Source: Acidovorax sp. RAC01 (GTDB taxonomy: Bacteria; Pseudomonadota; Gammaproteobacteria; Burkholderiales; Burkholderiaceae_C). From it: a stretch of DNA of 64,000 nt. The DNA is taken from positions 3,219,501-3,283,500 of the forward strand of contig NZ_CP016447.1 in the NCBI RefSeq assembly GCF_001714725.1. The letters run 5' to 3'. A model generated the notes under the pieces. It was not told where the DNA came from and ran no database searches. It saw only the letters and a list, made by a program, of their open reading frames with translations. Within the stretch, counting starts at the first letter, position 1. The number at the start of each line of letters is the position of its first letter. Shown here in pieces: positions 50,765 through 60,128 of the stretch. The position numbers were made by a program, and so were the translations under genes.

Positions 50765-52723
50765 ATGTCCTATCTCGTGCTCGCCCGCAAGTACCGCCCC
50801 CGCAATTTCACCGAAATGGTGGGGCAGGAGCATGTGGTGCAGGCACTGACCAATGCGCTGACGCAACAGCGTCTGCACCACGCCTACCTGTTCACCGGAA
50901 CGCGGGGCGTGGGCAAGACCACGGTCTCGCGCATCCTGGCCAAGTCGCTCAATTGCCAGGGCGCAGACGGGCAGGGCGGTATCACGGCCACGCCCTGCGG
51001 CGTGTGCCAGGCGTGCACCGACATCGACAGCGGTCGTTTTGTCGATTACACCGAGCTTGACGCCGCCTCCAACCGCGGGGTGGACGAGGTGCAGAGCCTT
51101 CTGGAGCAGGCCGTCTACAAGCCGGTGCAGGGGCGCTTCAAGGTCTTCATGATCGACGAAGTGCACATGCTGACGAACACGGCCTTCAACGCCATGCTCA
51201 AGACGCTGGAGGAGCCGCCCGAGTACCTCAAGTTCGTGCTCGCCACGACCGACCCGCAGAAGGTTCCCGTCACCGTGCTCAGCCGCTGCCTGCAGTTCAA
51301 CCTGCGGCCGATGGCGCCTGAAACCGTGCTCACGCACCTGACGCAGGTGCTCGCGTCCGAGAACGTTCCGGCAGAGGCGCCTGCGCTGCGCCTGCTGGCC
51401 CGTGCGGCACGCGGCTCCATGCGCGATGCCCTGTCGCTGACGGACCAGGCCATTGCCTTTGGCAGCGGCCAGCTGCAGGAAGCCGGCGTGCGGCAGATGC
51501 TGGGCGCAGTCGATCGCTCCTACGTGTTTCGCCTCATCGACGCCCTCGCGGCAGGCGATGGCCGGACCGTGGTGGAGACCACCGACGTGCTTCGCCTGAA
51601 CGGCCTGTCTGCGGCGTCCACGCTGGAAGAGATGAGCGCAGTGCTGCAGCGCATGGCCGTCTTTCAAGCGGTTCCGCAGATGGCGGCTGCCATCGACCAG
51701 GACGACCCTGAGGCCGCGGAAACTGCGCGCCTTGCGGGCCAGATGCCTGCGGACGAGACCCAGCTGCTGTACAGCATGTGCCTGCATGGACGGGGCGAAC
51801 TGGGCCTGGCACCTGACGAATACGCGGCCCTGACCATGGTGCTGCTGCGCCTGCTGGCCTTCAAGCCCCGCAGCGAACCGGCTGAAAAAAAAACTCTGAC
51901 GCGGCCTGATGCCGCAGTTGCGCCCGCTGCGGGCAGTGCCCAGGCAGCGCCTGCAACCGCCGGTGCGCTGGCATCTTTTGCGGCCCCTGCAGCAGTGCCC
52001 TTGGTGGAACGCGGCACATTGGCACCGGTGCCAAGCACACCCGCCGCGATGCCCCCCGGGCAAGAGGATGCCAGCGGACAAGTCAATCCAAACCCGCCTC
52101 CGCCTGAGGTATCCGCTGCCGAGACCGCTGTGCGTGCGCAGGCCCCCCGGGCTGCCACGGCCCTGCCAGTGCGTACCCCGGACGACTTTGCCCGCGCCGC
52201 GCCGCCTGACCGCACCCCTGCTCCTCAGGTGGTGGCCGATGTGATGTCGATTCCGGTGCGCCTGGCGCCCGAGCCCGGCGCGCGCCTGCAGCCCACGCCG
52301 CATTCCACACCGGCGCCTGCATCGGCCCGCTACACGCCCACCGAGGAGGGCGATGTCTGGCATGCCACGGTGCAGCAGATGGTGGCGGCCGAATCGATCA
52401 CCGCGCTGGTGCGCGAACTGGCACTGCAGTCGCAGCTGGTGGCGCGCGATGGAACCCACTGGCTGCTGCGCGTGGAGCGCGAATCCCTGAACCAGCCCAC
52501 CGCGCGCGAACGCCTGCGCGCCGCGCTGGAGGCCGCGGGCCATGCCAGCCAGATTTCGGTGGAGCTGGGCGTGGTGATCGACAGCCCGGCACGGCGCAAC
52601 GCGGCGGCCGCTGCCGAACGGCAGCGCCGGGCAGAAGAAATCGTGCACAACGATCCGTATGTGCAGACCCTCATGCGTGACTACGGGGCCAAAATCGTGC
52701 CTGGCAGCATCAAACCCGTTTGA
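50765..52723 (+). CDS. dnaX: DNA polymerase III subunit tau (and probable gamma)
   Basis: DnaX is the clamp-loader ATPase. The 652-aa full form (tau) starts at ATG 50765 ([12 protein letters not shown]). Walker A GTRGVGKT is at 45-52, and the zinc cysteines are C64, C78, C81 and C84. DEVHML and the SRC sensor box are present. After domain III an A9 run at 51885-51893 could cause frameshifting to a product of 377 or 381 aa, similar to the gamma form. An Ala/Pro-rich linker leads to the C-terminal tau domain. ybaB and recR follow. Confidence 0.96.
   Translation: MSYLVLARKYRPRNFTEMVGQEHVVQALTNALTQQRLHHAYLFTGTRGVGKTTVSRILAKSLNCQGADGQGGITATPCGVCQACTDIDSGRFVDYTELDAASNRGVDEVQSLLEQAVYKPVQGRFKVFMIDEVHMLTNTAFNAMLKTLEEPPEYLKFVLATTDPQKVPVTVLSRCLQFNLRPMAPETVLTHLTQVLASENVPAEAPALRLLARAARGSMRDALSLTDQAIAFGSGQLQEAGVRQMLGAVDRSYVFRLIDALAAGDGRTVVETTDVLRLNGLSAASTLEEMSAVLQRMAVFQAVPQMAAAIDQDDPEAAETARLAGQMPADETQLLYSMCLHGRGELGLAPDEYAALTMVLLRLLAFKPRSEPAEKKTLTRPDAAVAPAAGSAQAAPATAGALASFAAPAAVPLVERGTLAPVPSTPAAMPPGQEDASGQVNPNPPPPEVSAAETAVRAQAPRAATALPVRTPDDFARAAPPDRTPAPQVVADVMSIPVRLAPEPGARLQPTPHSTPAPASARYTPTEEGDVWHATVQQMVAAESITALVRELALQSQLVARDGTHWLLRVERESLNQPTARERLRAALEAAGHASQISVELGVVIDSPARRNAAAAAERQRRAEEIVHNDPYVQTLMRDYGAKIVPGSIKPV
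51885..51915 (+). promoter_or_regulatory. A9 slippery site with downstream hairpin in dnaX
   Basis: Nine A residues (51885-51893) cover codons 374-377. Seven nt later GCGGC-CTGAT-GCCGC (51901-51915) forms a hairpin. A -1 shift meets TGA at 51907; a +1 shift or loss of one A meets TGA at 51897. Both yield a short form lacking the tau-specific region. Confidence 0.6.
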
Positions 52724-52734
52724 TGCAACCGGTG

Positions 52735-52764
52735 GCAGCGGCGGGTGAACCCCGCCGTGGCTGC
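52735..52764 (+). other. Hairpin between dnaX and ybaB
   Basis: GCAGC-GGCGGG pairs with CCCGCC-GTG-GCTGC around a 5-nt loop, with a 3-nt bulge on one side. No U-tract follows, so read-through to ybaB is likely. Confidence 0.5.
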
Positions 52765-52845
52765 GTGGCAGAACCGGTCATTCCGGGCAATGCTCCCAAC
52801 CATTGCTCCTTACACAACTTTCGACTTTCATCAAAGGAAACTTCC

Positions 52846-53178
52846 ATGTTCAACAAAGGACAACTCGCCGGCCTCATGAAGCAGGCCCAGGCCATGCAGG
52901 ACAACCTCAAGAAGGCCCAGGACGAGCTGGCTTTCATCGAGGTCGAGGGCGAGTCGGGTGCGGGGCTGGTCAAGGTCCTGATGACCTGCAAGCACGACGT
53001 CAAGCGCGTCACCATTGACCCCAGCCTGCTGGCGGACGACAAGGACATGCTGGAAGACCTGGTGGCAGCAGCGTTTAACGCCGCGGTGCGCAAGGCAGAG
53101 GAGACTTCGGCGGAGAAGATGGGCAAGCTGACTGCAGGGATGCCAGGACTCCCCGGCGGCATGAAATTCCCTTTCTGA
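52846..53178 (+). CDS. ybaB: YbaB/EbfC nucleoid-associated protein
   Basis: A 110-aa DNA-binding protein of the YbaB/EbfC family. It has the typical start [18 protein letters not shown], a helical N-terminus, a short beta sheet ([21 protein letters not shown]) and a C-terminal helix. The tail [13 protein letters not shown] is glycine- and proline-rich as in homologues. It dimerises and binds DNA with modest specificity. The start at 52846 has AAAGGAA upstream. It sits between dnaX and recR as in E. coli. Confidence 0.95.
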   Translation: MFNKGQLAGLMKQAQAMQDNLKKAQDELAFIEVEGESGAGLVKVLMTCKHDVKRVTIDPSLLADDKDMLEDLVAAAFNAAVRKAEETSAEKMGKLTAGMPGLPGGMKFPF

Positions 53179-53188
53179 GGCTGGCTAC

Positions 53189-53291
53189 CGAGCGGGCGTG
53201 ATGCGTCGTTGCGGGACCCGTCGGGAAATCCTCACGATCCGGAAGGTCGCTCCGGTTTCCCGCCACCCGCGCCTAGCCTGACGCCCGCTCG
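53189..53291. repeat. Inverted repeat of 11 bp flanking about 81 bp
   Basis: CGAGCGGGCGT (53189-53199) and ACGCCCGCTCG (53281-53291) are perfect inverted copies, separated by 81 nt with no gene. It could fold as a long-range hairpin or be the end-repeats of a small degenerate mobile element. Confidence 0.55.
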
Positions 53292-53353
53292 CTACGCCCT
53301 TGCGGGCGGGGTGTGAAAGCGGTGGAGCACACTCCTCCTGTTCCTTTCGCATC

Positions 53354-53376
53354 CGTTCGGGCTGAGCTTGTCGAAG
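53354..53376. repeat. REP-like extragenic palindrome unit
   Basis: GTTCGGGCTGAGCTTGTCGA and its flanks match a REP-type sequence widespread in proteobacterial genomes (reverse complement TTCGACAAGCTCAGCCCGAA). A single copy, 53 nt before recR. Confidence 0.65.
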
Positions 53377-53428
53377 CTGGGTCCGCCGTTCCGTCCCGTT
53401 ATTCCCCCGCATCTCATCCTGCAAAGTC

Positions 53429-54019
53429 ATGTCCTCCACCAACGCCCTTGATGTCTTGATCCAGGCGCTGCGCCGTCTGCCGGGGGTGGGTGTCAAGTCG
53501 GCACAGCGCATGGCGTTTCACATGCTGCAGCACGACAGGGCGGGGGCAGAGGTGCTGTCGCGCGCGCTGCATGAGGCGGTGGGGGCTGTGCACCACTGCG
53601 CGCGCTGCCATACGTTCACCGAAGCCGAGGTGTGCAGCACCTGCATGGACCCCGCGCGGGACCCGAGTCGCCTTTGTGTGGTCGAGACCCCTGCGGACCA
53701 AGCGGCGATGGAGCGCACCGGGGCCTTCAAGGGGTTGTACTTTGTGCTGATGGGTCGGCTGAGCCCGCTCGACGGGATCGGCCCGAAGGAAATCGGCCTG
53801 CAAAAGCTGCTGGAGCGGGCAGCCGACGGGCTGGTGCAGGAAGTGATCCTGGCCACCAACTTCAATGCCGAAGGCGAAGCCACCGCCCATGTGATCAGCG
53901 ACGTGCTCAAGGGCCGCGGTATGCATGTCACGCGCCTCGCCCGGGGCGTGCCGGTGGGCAGCGAACTCGAATACGTGGACCTGGGCACCATCGCGCACGC
54001 GCTGGTAGACCGTCGCTAG
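53429..54019 (+). CDS. recR: Recombination mediator RecR
   Basis: RecR acts with RecF and RecO to load RecA on gapped DNA. The 196-aa protein has the helix-hairpin-helix [13 protein letters not shown], a zinc finger at C57, C60, C69 and C72, and a Toprim domain ([15 protein letters not shown]...[18 protein letters not shown]). The C-terminal Walker-like region includes [15 protein letters not shown]. Its position after dnaX and ybaB is conserved, although here a 250-nt gap with repeats separates them. Confidence 0.96.
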   Translation: MSSTNALDVLIQALRRLPGVGVKSAQRMAFHMLQHDRAGAEVLSRALHEAVGAVHHCARCHTFTEAEVCSTCMDPARDPSRLCVVETPADQAAMERTGAFKGLYFVLMGRLSPLDGIGPKEIGLQKLLERAADGLVQEVILATNFNAEGEATAHVISDVLKGRGMHVTRLARGVPVGSELEYVDLGTIAHALVDRR

Positions 54020-54210
54020 CGCTGCCCTGTGACTGCGATCCGTGTGGCTGCAGGGGCTGCGATTCACATCGCGGCCCCCGGGCTGCTGGCCAGCCGGTTG
54101 CCACGGCCGCACGCTATGCCCTGGAGGCTGCCGGATGTTGTTCAGCGCGCGCGACGGGGCCAGTCGCCGTCCCGGCAGACTGCGGAAGCGGACGCTAGAA
54201 TACTCACAAA

Positions 54211-54260
54211 TCAATAGCTAGACATGCTTTACAGACAAGCGCTAGCGTGCAAAAAGGCTT
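54211..54260 (-). repeat. AT-rich palindromic element, copy 7 (intergenic)
   Basis: AATAGCTA, then GCTTTACAGACAAGC (stem GCTT/AAGC) and GCTAGCG, ending in GCAAAAAGGC. It is the only copy outside a gene, lying directly before the MAPEG start, where it may supply the promoter or leader. Confidence 0.5.
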
Positions 54261-54266
54261 ATAAAA

Positions 54267-54692
54267 ATGAATACAACGATGCATGTGGCGCGCTTCACCG
54301 TGGCGTACTGGTGCGTGCTCATCGCTGCGCTGTTGCCCATGGCCTGCGCATGGCTGGCCAAAAGCGGCACGTTTGGCAAACCGCGCAAGGACGGCGGCTA
54401 TGACAACAACGACCCCCGTGCCTGGCTGGCGCGGCAGAAAGACTGGCGTGCCCGCGCCAACGCTGCGCAGGCCAACAGTTTTGAAGCGCTCCCATTCTTC
54501 ATCGGCGCCGTCATCATTGCCCACACCCTGGGTGCTGGGCAGACGCTGCTCGACATCCTGGCGTTTGCCTACGTGATGCTGCGCATCTTCTACATCCTGA
54601 TGTACGTGTCGGACATGGCGATGGCGCGCAGTGCGGTGTGGACGGGCGCCTTGCTCGTGAACATCGCCATCCTTTTCATCGGGTATCGCTGA
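54267..54692 (+). CDS. MAPEG family membrane protein
   Basis: A 141-aa protein with four hydrophobic segments (about residues 10-30, 74-92, 96-114 and 120-139). A charged cytosolic loop holds NDPRAWLARQKDWRARANAAQANSFEALPFF, the MAPEG hallmark. The family includes membrane glutathione transferases, but the bacterial role is unclear. The start is ATG 54267 or 54279. An AT-rich repeat precedes it. The upstream 247-nt gap has no other gene. Confidence 0.82.
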   Translation: MNTTMHVARFTVAYWCVLIAALLPMACAWLAKSGTFGKPRKDGGYDNNDPRAWLARQKDWRARANAAQANSFEALPFFIGAVIIAHTLGAGQTLLDILAFAYVMLRIFYILMYVSDMAMARSAVWTGALLVNIAILFIGYR

Positions 54693-54862
54693 CGTCTTTA
54701 ACGGCTCAACGCTCGCCCAGGGCGTTGTCTCGGGCTTCTTGCGCCCCTTTTTGTCGCCTGCGAGACCGGCTTACGTAGAACTCCGCAGGGGCTCACCCTG
54801 ATGTGGTGCCGCGGTGGCTGGGGCACGATTGTTGCAATGCAGCATTGCCGCCTTTATTTCCC

Positions 54863-55921
54863 ATGAAACCCTTGCCGCTCAACCGCCGCGCCTTTGGCGC
54901 CGCAACTGCCCTTTCGGCCGTTGCGGCCGCCGCAGTGTTCGCGCCCGGGCTGCGGGCGCAGGGTTCCGGGGCGAGCCCTTCGCGCGTGACGGTGGCAGTG
55001 GGCGGGCAGGGGGTGCTGTACCACCTGCCGTTGGCGCTGGCGGATCTGCTCGGGTATTTCAAGGCCGAGGGCATCGAGGTCACGATCCGCGACTTTGCAG
55101 CGGGCGCGCTCGCGCTGGAGGCCGTCGAGCGGGGGCAGGCCGATGTGTGTGCTGGGGCTTTCGAGCACACCTTGCGGCGGCTCGCGGCAGGGCAGAACTA
55201 CCAGGCGATGGTCATGATGGGGCGGGCTCCGCAGCTGGCGCTGGGGGTGGCGTCGCGCTCCATGCCGGGCTACCGGGACCCGGGCCAGCTGGTCGGCAAG
55301 CGCATCGGTGTTTCATCCGCCGGGTCGTCCACCCACATGGCTGCCACGCTGCTCCTGGCGCGCGAAGGCGTGGACATGCGGCACGTGTCGTTCGTCAATG
55401 TTGGCACAGGCATGGCCGCCTTCAGTGCGCTGCGTTCAGGTCAGATCCATGCACTGTGCCATGCCGACCCCATCATGACGGTGCTGGAGCAAAAGGAAGA
55501 GCTGCGCATCATCGGCGACTTGCGCTCGCTCAAGGCCGGGAACTACCTGTTCGGCGGCGCCATGCCGGCCGGCTGCCTGTATGCCAAACAGAGCTATGTG
55601 CAAAAGAACGTTGCCCAGTCGCAGGCCCTGGTGAACGCAATCGTGCACGCGCTCAAATGGCTTCAGACGGCGGCACCTGCCGACCTTGCCAAGCTGGTGC
55701 CCGAAGGGTATCTGCTGGGCGACCGGAGCGCCTATCTGGCAGCCTTTGGCCGGGTGCGCGAGACGTATTCCACCCACGGCGCAATGCCCGACGACGGGAT
55801 TGCCACCGCGCTGCGCGTGCTGACACGCGTGCAGCCCGAAATCGCAGGGATGAAGCTGGACACCGCGCGCACGTTCAACCCTGAATTCGTGCGCAAGGCC
55901 CGCGCGAAGTACGGTGTGTGA
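54863..55921 (+). CDS. ABC transporter substrate-binding protein, SsuA/NMT1 type
   Basis: A 352-aa secreted protein with a twin-arginine-like signal (NRRAFGAATALSAVAAAAVFA, cleaved near GLRAQG). It is followed by a type II periplasmic binding fold similar to nitrate/sulfonate/taurine binding proteins: VGGQGVLYHLPLALADLLGYFKAEG, AGSSTHMAATLLL and ADPIMTVLE. The ligand is unknown. No permease or ATPase is adjacent, so its transporter is elsewhere. The start at ATG 54863 is chosen for the signal peptide. Confidence 0.82.
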   Translation: MKPLPLNRRAFGAATALSAVAAAAVFAPGLRAQGSGASPSRVTVAVGGQGVLYHLPLALADLLGYFKAEGIEVTIRDFAAGALALEAVERGQADVCAGAFEHTLRRLAAGQNYQAMVMMGRAPQLALGVASRSMPGYRDPGQLVGKRIGVSSAGSSTHMAATLLLAREGVDMRHVSFVNVGTGMAAFSALRSGQIHALCHADPIMTVLEQKEELRIIGDLRSLKAGNYLFGGAMPAGCLYAKQSYVQKNVAQSQALVNAIVHALKWLQTAAPADLAKLVPEGYLLGDRSAYLAAFGRVRETYSTHGAMPDDGIATALRVLTRVQPEIAGMKLDTARTFNPEFVRKARAKYGV

Positions 55922-56162
55922 GTCGGTAGTTCTGCGGCGCGGACCTGCGTTGGGCCCGGTAGCTGCCCGATGACGCAAAAACGCGGCCGCGGACTACCTC
56001 GTGACCCCTTTGGCGGGCTCGATTGCACCGGCACATGAAGTAGATTCGGCAGGTGCAGGTCAGCGGTGCATTCACCGCGCGTCTGCCACGAACACCGGGG
56101 CTGCATACCGTCATTCGCGCAGATCGGCGCAGCGCTGAAAACAGTCACTCTAAGGAAACCCC

Positions 56163-56315
56163 ATGACATTCACCCTCAGCGTAGGCCCGCTGGTCTCCCT
56201 GATTGCCGGCATCCTGATTCTGGTCATGCCGCGGCTGCTCAGCACCATCGTGGCGATCTACCTCATCGTCATGGGCGTGCTCGGCCTGCTGGGCATGCAC
56301 TCGATGCGGTTCTAG
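56163..56315 (+). CDS. DUF3096 mini membrane protein
   Basis: A 50-aa protein, MTFTLSVGPLVSLIAGILI followed by LVMPRLLSTIVAIYLIVMG and LLGMHSMRF, consisting of two membrane helices. It matches the DUF3096 family, whose function is unknown. AAGGA lies 8 nt before the ATG. It stands alone in the 445-nt space between the binding-protein gene and the convergent mltD. Confidence 0.8.
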   Translation: MTFTLSVGPLVSLIAGILILVMPRLLSTIVAIYLIVMGVLGLLGMHSMRF

Positions 56316-56366
56316 ACCGCAAAGGCAGCAGTACCCGGGGGGCCAAGCTGGCGCGCCCCGCCGGGT

Positions 56367-57920
56367 TCAGCGCCGCTTTTGCTTCGACGGCGTTCCGCCA
56401 CGTGCTGTGCTCGTGGATTTCTTGGGCGCCGCGCCGCGTTGCGTCGCCCTGGCGCGCTCGTTGCCCGCGCCGCTCACGCTTCTGGCGGCGGCAGACGCGG
56501 CAGCCTTGACGGGCAGGTACACCACCACTTTTTCGCCAGCCTTGAAGGCAGCGTTGGCGCGCACGTCATTCCAGTCGGCCACCATGGCGGGCGCCAGCTT
56601 GTAACGCCGGGCAATGCTCGCCACGGTCTCGCCCTTGCCTGCGCGCACGGTGGTGCGACGTGTCACGATTTCGGGCGTGAAGAACACCTGGCCGTTGTCG
56701 GCCAGGTGGGAAGACACGTCCTGCCGTGTGGCAGCGGTGCGCGGCACCATCAGGGCCGAACCGGCGCGGATCAGCATGCGCGGGGGAATGTTGTTGAGCG
56801 TGCGCAGATCCTGCTCGCTCATGCCCGTGCGCTGGGCCGCATCGGCCACCGTCATGGTCGAGGGGGCAGACCATACCGTCCAGCTGGCGTACTGGCCTTC
56901 GCGCCGTGCCTGCAGGTTGCGTTCAAAGACCTTGGCGTTGTCCCAGGGCAGCAAGATTTGTGGCGTGCCGGCCGCCATGATCACCGGCTTGTTGAACGAA
57001 GGGTTCAGTGCCCGGAAGTCTTCTTCGCGAATGCCCGCGAGGCTGGCCACCAGCGCCACGTCGATGTCGTTGGTGATGTCCACCGTCTGGAAATACGGGT
57101 GGTTCTCGATCAGGGGCAGTTCGGCGCGAAACGCGGCCGGGTTGGCCACAATGTTCTTCACGGCCTGCAGCTTGGGCACGTACATGCGGGTTTCGGCGGG
57201 CATGTTCAGCTCGGTGTAGCTGGTGCCCAGGCCCTGCTTCTGGTTGCGCGCAATGGCGCGGCCCACGCTGCCTTCGCCCCAGTTGTAAGCAGCCAGCGCC
57301 AGGTGCCAGTCGCCAAACATGCCGTACAGCTTTTGCAGGTAGTCGAGCGCAGCGCGGGTGGATGCCAGCACATCGCGCCGGTCGTCACGAAACGCGTTCT
57401 GCTTGAGGTCGAAATAGTTGCCCGTGGCCGGCATGAACTGCCACATGCCCGCTGCCTTGGCGCTTGACACCGCCTGCGGGTTGAAGGCGCTCTCGATGTA
57501 GGGCAGCAGGGCCAGCTCGGTCGGCATGCCGCGGCGCTCCAGCTCTTCAACGATGTGAAACAGGTACTTGCTGGAGCGCTCGGTCATGCGCTGGATGTAG
57601 TCGGGCCGCGCGGCATACCACTGCTCGCGGTCGTGCACCAGCTCGTGCTGCAGGTCGGGCATGGCAAAGCCGCGGCGGATGCGTTCCCACAGGTCGGCAG
57701 GCGCGGCAAGCGAGGCGACCTCGGCGCTGCTGGCCGTGGCCAGCGGTATCGGGCGCAAGGGACCGCTGGGGTACAGAGCCACGTGCGAAGACGTACGCCC
57801 GGCCGATTCAGCGGCTGGCGCGCCCGGCTTTTCTGCTGGCGTGACGCCGGGGGTGCCCGTGGTGGCGCAACCCGTAAGCCAGACCACAGCAGACAGGAGT
57901 GCGATGTGCAGGAGTTTCAT
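56367..57920 (-). CDS. mltD: Membrane-bound lytic murein transglycosylase D
   Basis: MltD cuts peptidoglycan between MurNAc and GlcNAc with 1,6-anhydro product. I start at 57920 (MKLLHIALLSAVVWLTGC), a lipoprotein signal with the lipobox cysteine C18. The SLT domain has catalytic E143 in PYIESAFNPQA and AAGMWQFMPATG. Two LysM-like repeats lie in the C-terminal third. The tail is Arg/Ala/Ser-rich. The start overlaps gloB by 4 nt. Confidence 0.92.
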   Translation of the reverse strand: MKLLHIALLSAVVWLTGCATTGTPGVTPAEKPGAPAAESAGRTSSHVALYPSGPLRPIPLATASSAEVASLAAPADLWERIRRGFAMPDLQHELVHDREQWYAARPDYIQRMTERSSKYLFHIVEELERRGMPTELALLPYIESAFNPQAVSSAKAAGMWQFMPATGNYFDLKQNAFRDDRRDVLASTRAALDYLQKLYGMFGDWHLALAAYNWGEGSVGRAIARNQKQGLGTSYTELNMPAETRMYVPKLQAVKNIVANPAAFRAELPLIENHPYFQTVDITNDIDVALVASLAGIREEDFRALNPSFNKPVIMAAGTPQILLPWDNAKVFERNLQARREGQYASWTVWSAPSTMTVADAAQRTGMSEQDLRTLNNIPPRMLIRAGSALMVPRTAATRQDVSSHLADNGQVFFTPEIVTRRTTVRAGKGETVASIARRYKLAPAMVADWNDVRANAAFKAGEKVVVYLPVKAAASAAARSVSGAGNERARATQRGAAPKKSTSTARGGTPSKQKRR

Positions 57921-58696
57921 CGGAAGTTGTTTTTCCATTCGCGCAGCGCGGCCAGTACCGCCACTGCGTCTTCTTCGTCAGGCATCTGAGGCCCGTGCTC
58001 GCGTGCGGCCTGGGCCACAGCGGGTACACGAACGCGCAGGAAGGGGTTGATCTCGCGTTCGAGCGCAATGCTCGACGGCAGGGTGGGCTGGTCGCTGGCG
58101 CGCAGCGTTTCGCACCGGCCCTGGTAGTCGATCAACGCGGCGTTGGCAGGTTCCACCGCCCGCGCAAATCGAAGGTTCGAGAGGGTGTACTCGTGCGTGC
58201 AGCAGACCCGGGTGTTGCCTGGCAGCGCCGCCAGGCTGTCCAGGGACTGCAGCATCTGCGCGGGCGTGCCTTCAAACAGCCGCCCGCAACCGCCCGAAAA
58301 CAGGGTGTCGCCGCAAAACAGCAAGGGCGCGGCGTCCATGTCGGCGCAAAAGAAGGCAATGTGTCCCGCCGTATGGCCCGGAACATCCATCACGTCGAAC
58401 CGGAGCCCCAGCGCGGTGACTGCGTCGCCATGCGCCAGGGGCGCCGCCGGTTGCGGAATGCGCTCGCGTGCAGGCCCATGCACGGTGGCGCCCGTGGCAT
58501 TGCGCAGCGCGTCGACGCCGCCCACATGATCGCCGTGGTGGTGCGTGACTAGAATCGCCTGCAATTGCAGCCCCAGCTGCTGCAACACCCGCATGACGGG
58601 TGGGGCTTCCCCCGGATCAACGACGATCGCCTGACGCCCGTCGTGCAGCATCCAGATGTAGTTGTCGGTCAACGCGGGTAGTGGCAGCAGGTTCAT
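57917..58696 (-). CDS. gloB: Hydroxyacylglutathione hydrolase (glyoxalase II)
   Basis: GloB hydrolyses S-lactoylglutathione to lactate in methylglyoxal detoxification. The 259-aa protein has the metal motif THHHGDH at 51-57 (H52, H54, D56, H57), plus GHTAGH and FCGDTLFSGGCGR. C-terminal substrate binders include REINPFLRV. The N-terminus [17 protein letters not shown] is conserved, fixing the start at 58696. This start codon overlaps that of the divergent methyltransferase. mltD follows with a 4-nt overlap. Confidence 0.95.
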   Translation of the reverse strand: MNLLPLPALTDNYIWMLHDGRQAIVVDPGEAPPVMRVLQQLGLQLQAILVTHHHGDHVGGVDALRNATGATVHGPARERIPQPAAPLAHGDAVTALGLRFDVMDVPGHTAGHIAFFCADMDAAPLLFCGDTLFSGGCGRLFEGTPAQMLQSLDSLAALPGNTRVCCTHEYTLSNLRFARAVEPANAALIDYQGRCETLRASDQPTLPSSIALEREINPFLRVRVPAVAQAAREHGPQMPDEEDAVAVLAALREWKNNFR

Positions 58697-59630
58697 GAGC
58701 GATCAAATTATAGGTTTGCACCACTGGTTCGAGTCCCCGCCTGGCCAGTACCTGCTGGCCTGGGAGCAGGCGCGCTTTGACGAGGCGGTGGCTGACATGT
58801 TCGGCTACCACAGCCTGCAGCTGGGCCTGCCCATGGTGGACGGGCTTCGCGCCAACCGCATGCCGCACCAGTGGCTGGCGCAGGGTCAGGAAGGCGTGGC
58901 GCGTGTGAGCAGCCGTGCGGCGCTGGCGGGCGAGCCTTCCATGAACAACGCCTCATCCCTGGCGGAACCCGGCTCGGCACCCTGCGGCCGCCGGGTGGAT
59001 CTGCTGGCGGAATCGGTGGCCCTCCCGTTTCCCGAGGCCAGCCTGGATCTGCTGGTGCTGCCGCACACGCTGGAGCTGAGCATCGACCCCCACGCCACCC
59101 TGCGCGAGGCCGAGCGCGTTTTGGTGCCCGAAGGGCGCGTGGTGATCAGCGGGCTGAACCCGGCCAGCCTGTGGGGCCTGCGCCAGCAGCGTGCGCGGCT
59201 GTTCCGGCATCTGGGCACAGGTTCCCTTTATCTGCCCGACGCGGGCGAATTCATCGGCTACCGGCGGCTGCGCGACTGGTTGCGGCTTCTGAGCTTCGAG
59301 GTCGAATCGGCCCAGTTTGGCTGTTATCGTCCAGCGGTGCGTACGGCGGGCTGGCTGGAGCGTTTCGGCTGGATGGACACCCTGGGCGAGAAATGGTGGC
59401 CCATCTTTGGCTCGGCGTACTTTCTGGTGGCGGTCAAACGCGTGCACGGCATGCGGCTCATGGAGCCCGCCTGGCGCACCGCCCGGCAGCGGGCCACGGC
59501 CACGGTGCCGATCGCCAACCGGGCCGGCATTGCAGCGGCACCCGCTCCGGCACAGCCACACAACAGCCACCGGGGCAGCGCAGTACCACCGCGCGCACGG
59601 GGCAAGAACGATCACAGGAAAACGGTTTGA
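58695..59630 (+). CDS. SAM-dependent methyltransferase-like protein
   Basis: A 311-aa protein of the Methyltransf_11 type found between gloB and rnhA in many betaproteobacteria. Its N-terminus [21 protein letters not shown] is typical. The C-terminal half of the fold is clear ([20 protein letters not shown] and [15 protein letters not shown]), but the glycine-rich SAM motif I is not, being replaced by a Gly/Ser/Ala-rich stretch around residues 78-96. It may therefore be weakened or non-catalytic. ATG 58695 overlaps the gloB start codon by 2 nt on the other strand, and its stop overlaps rnhA. Confidence 0.75.
   Translation: MSDQIIGLHHWFESPPGQYLLAWEQARFDEAVADMFGYHSLQLGLPMVDGLRANRMPHQWLAQGQEGVARVSSRAALAGEPSMNNASSLAEPGSAPCGRRVDLLAESVALPFPEASLDLLVLPHTLELSIDPHATLREAERVLVPEGRVVISGLNPASLWGLRQQRARLFRHLGTGSLYLPDAGEFIGYRRLRDWLRLLSFEVESAQFGCYRPAVRTAGWLERFGWMDTLGEKWWPIFGSAYFLVAVKRVHGMRLMEPAWRTARQRATATVPIANRAGIAAAPAPAQPHNSHRGSAVPPRARGKNDHRKTV
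58707..58712 (-). promoter_or_regulatory. -10 element of gloB inside the methyltransferase gene
   Basis: A perfect TATAAT on the minus strand, 10 nt before the gloB ATG. The leader would be only about 3-4 nt. It uses codons 5-6 (ATT ATA) of the divergent gene. Confidence 0.5.
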
Positions 59631-60076
59631 ATCAGGTCGAGATATACACAGATGGCGCCTGCAAGGGCAACCCCGGCCCTGGCGGCTGGGGCGTGGTGCT
59701 GCGCGCGGGCAACACCGAAAAAGAACTGTTCGGCGGTGAGCTGGGCACCACCAACAACCGCATGGAGCTGATGGCGGTGATCGAGGCGCTGTCGGCCCTC
59801 AAGCGGCCGTGCGCGGTCACGCTCTACCTGGACAGCGAGTACGTGCGCAAGGGCATCACCGAATGGATCCACGGCTGGAAGGCGCGTGGATGGCGCACCG
59901 CGTCCAAGCAGCCGGTGAAAAACGTCGAGCTGTGGCAGCGGCTGGATGCACTGGTGAGCACCGGTGGCCACCGCATCGACTGGCGCTGGGTGCGCGGTCA
60001 CTCGGGTGACCCAGGCAACGAGCGGGCCGACGGGCTGGCCAATCGCGGCGTGGAGAAGGCGCTGGGGCGCGGCTGA
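59627..60076 (+). CDS. rnhA: Ribonuclease HI
   Basis: RNase HI cuts the RNA strand of RNA-DNA hybrids. The start is TTG 59627, overlapping the previous stop (TTGA), with AGGA upstream; it gives 149 aa. The catalytic residues are D9 ([14 protein letters not shown]), E47 ([10 protein letters not shown]), D69 (LYLDSEYV) and D135 (GNERADGLA), with H125 in the flexible loop. A longer in-frame ATG start lies inside the methyltransferase gene and is rejected. It is normally followed by dnaQ, which is not seen here. Confidence 0.95.
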   Translation: MNQVEIYTDGACKGNPGPGGWGVVLRAGNTEKELFGGELGTTNNRMELMAVIEALSALKRPCAVTLYLDSEYVRKGITEWIHGWKARGWRTASKQPVKNVELWQRLDALVSTGGHRIDWRWVRGHSGDPGNERADGLANRGVEKALGRG

Positions 60077-60128
60077 GCACCCAGGTTCCGCACCAGCGCC
60101 TGTCACGAGACCCGGCGGGCGGTGCGCT

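Noticed and set aside
54707..54727. CAACGC/GCGTTG hairpin after the MAPEG gene as a terminator
   Set aside because: The stem is short, and the T-rich stretch lies about 20 nt too far downstream.
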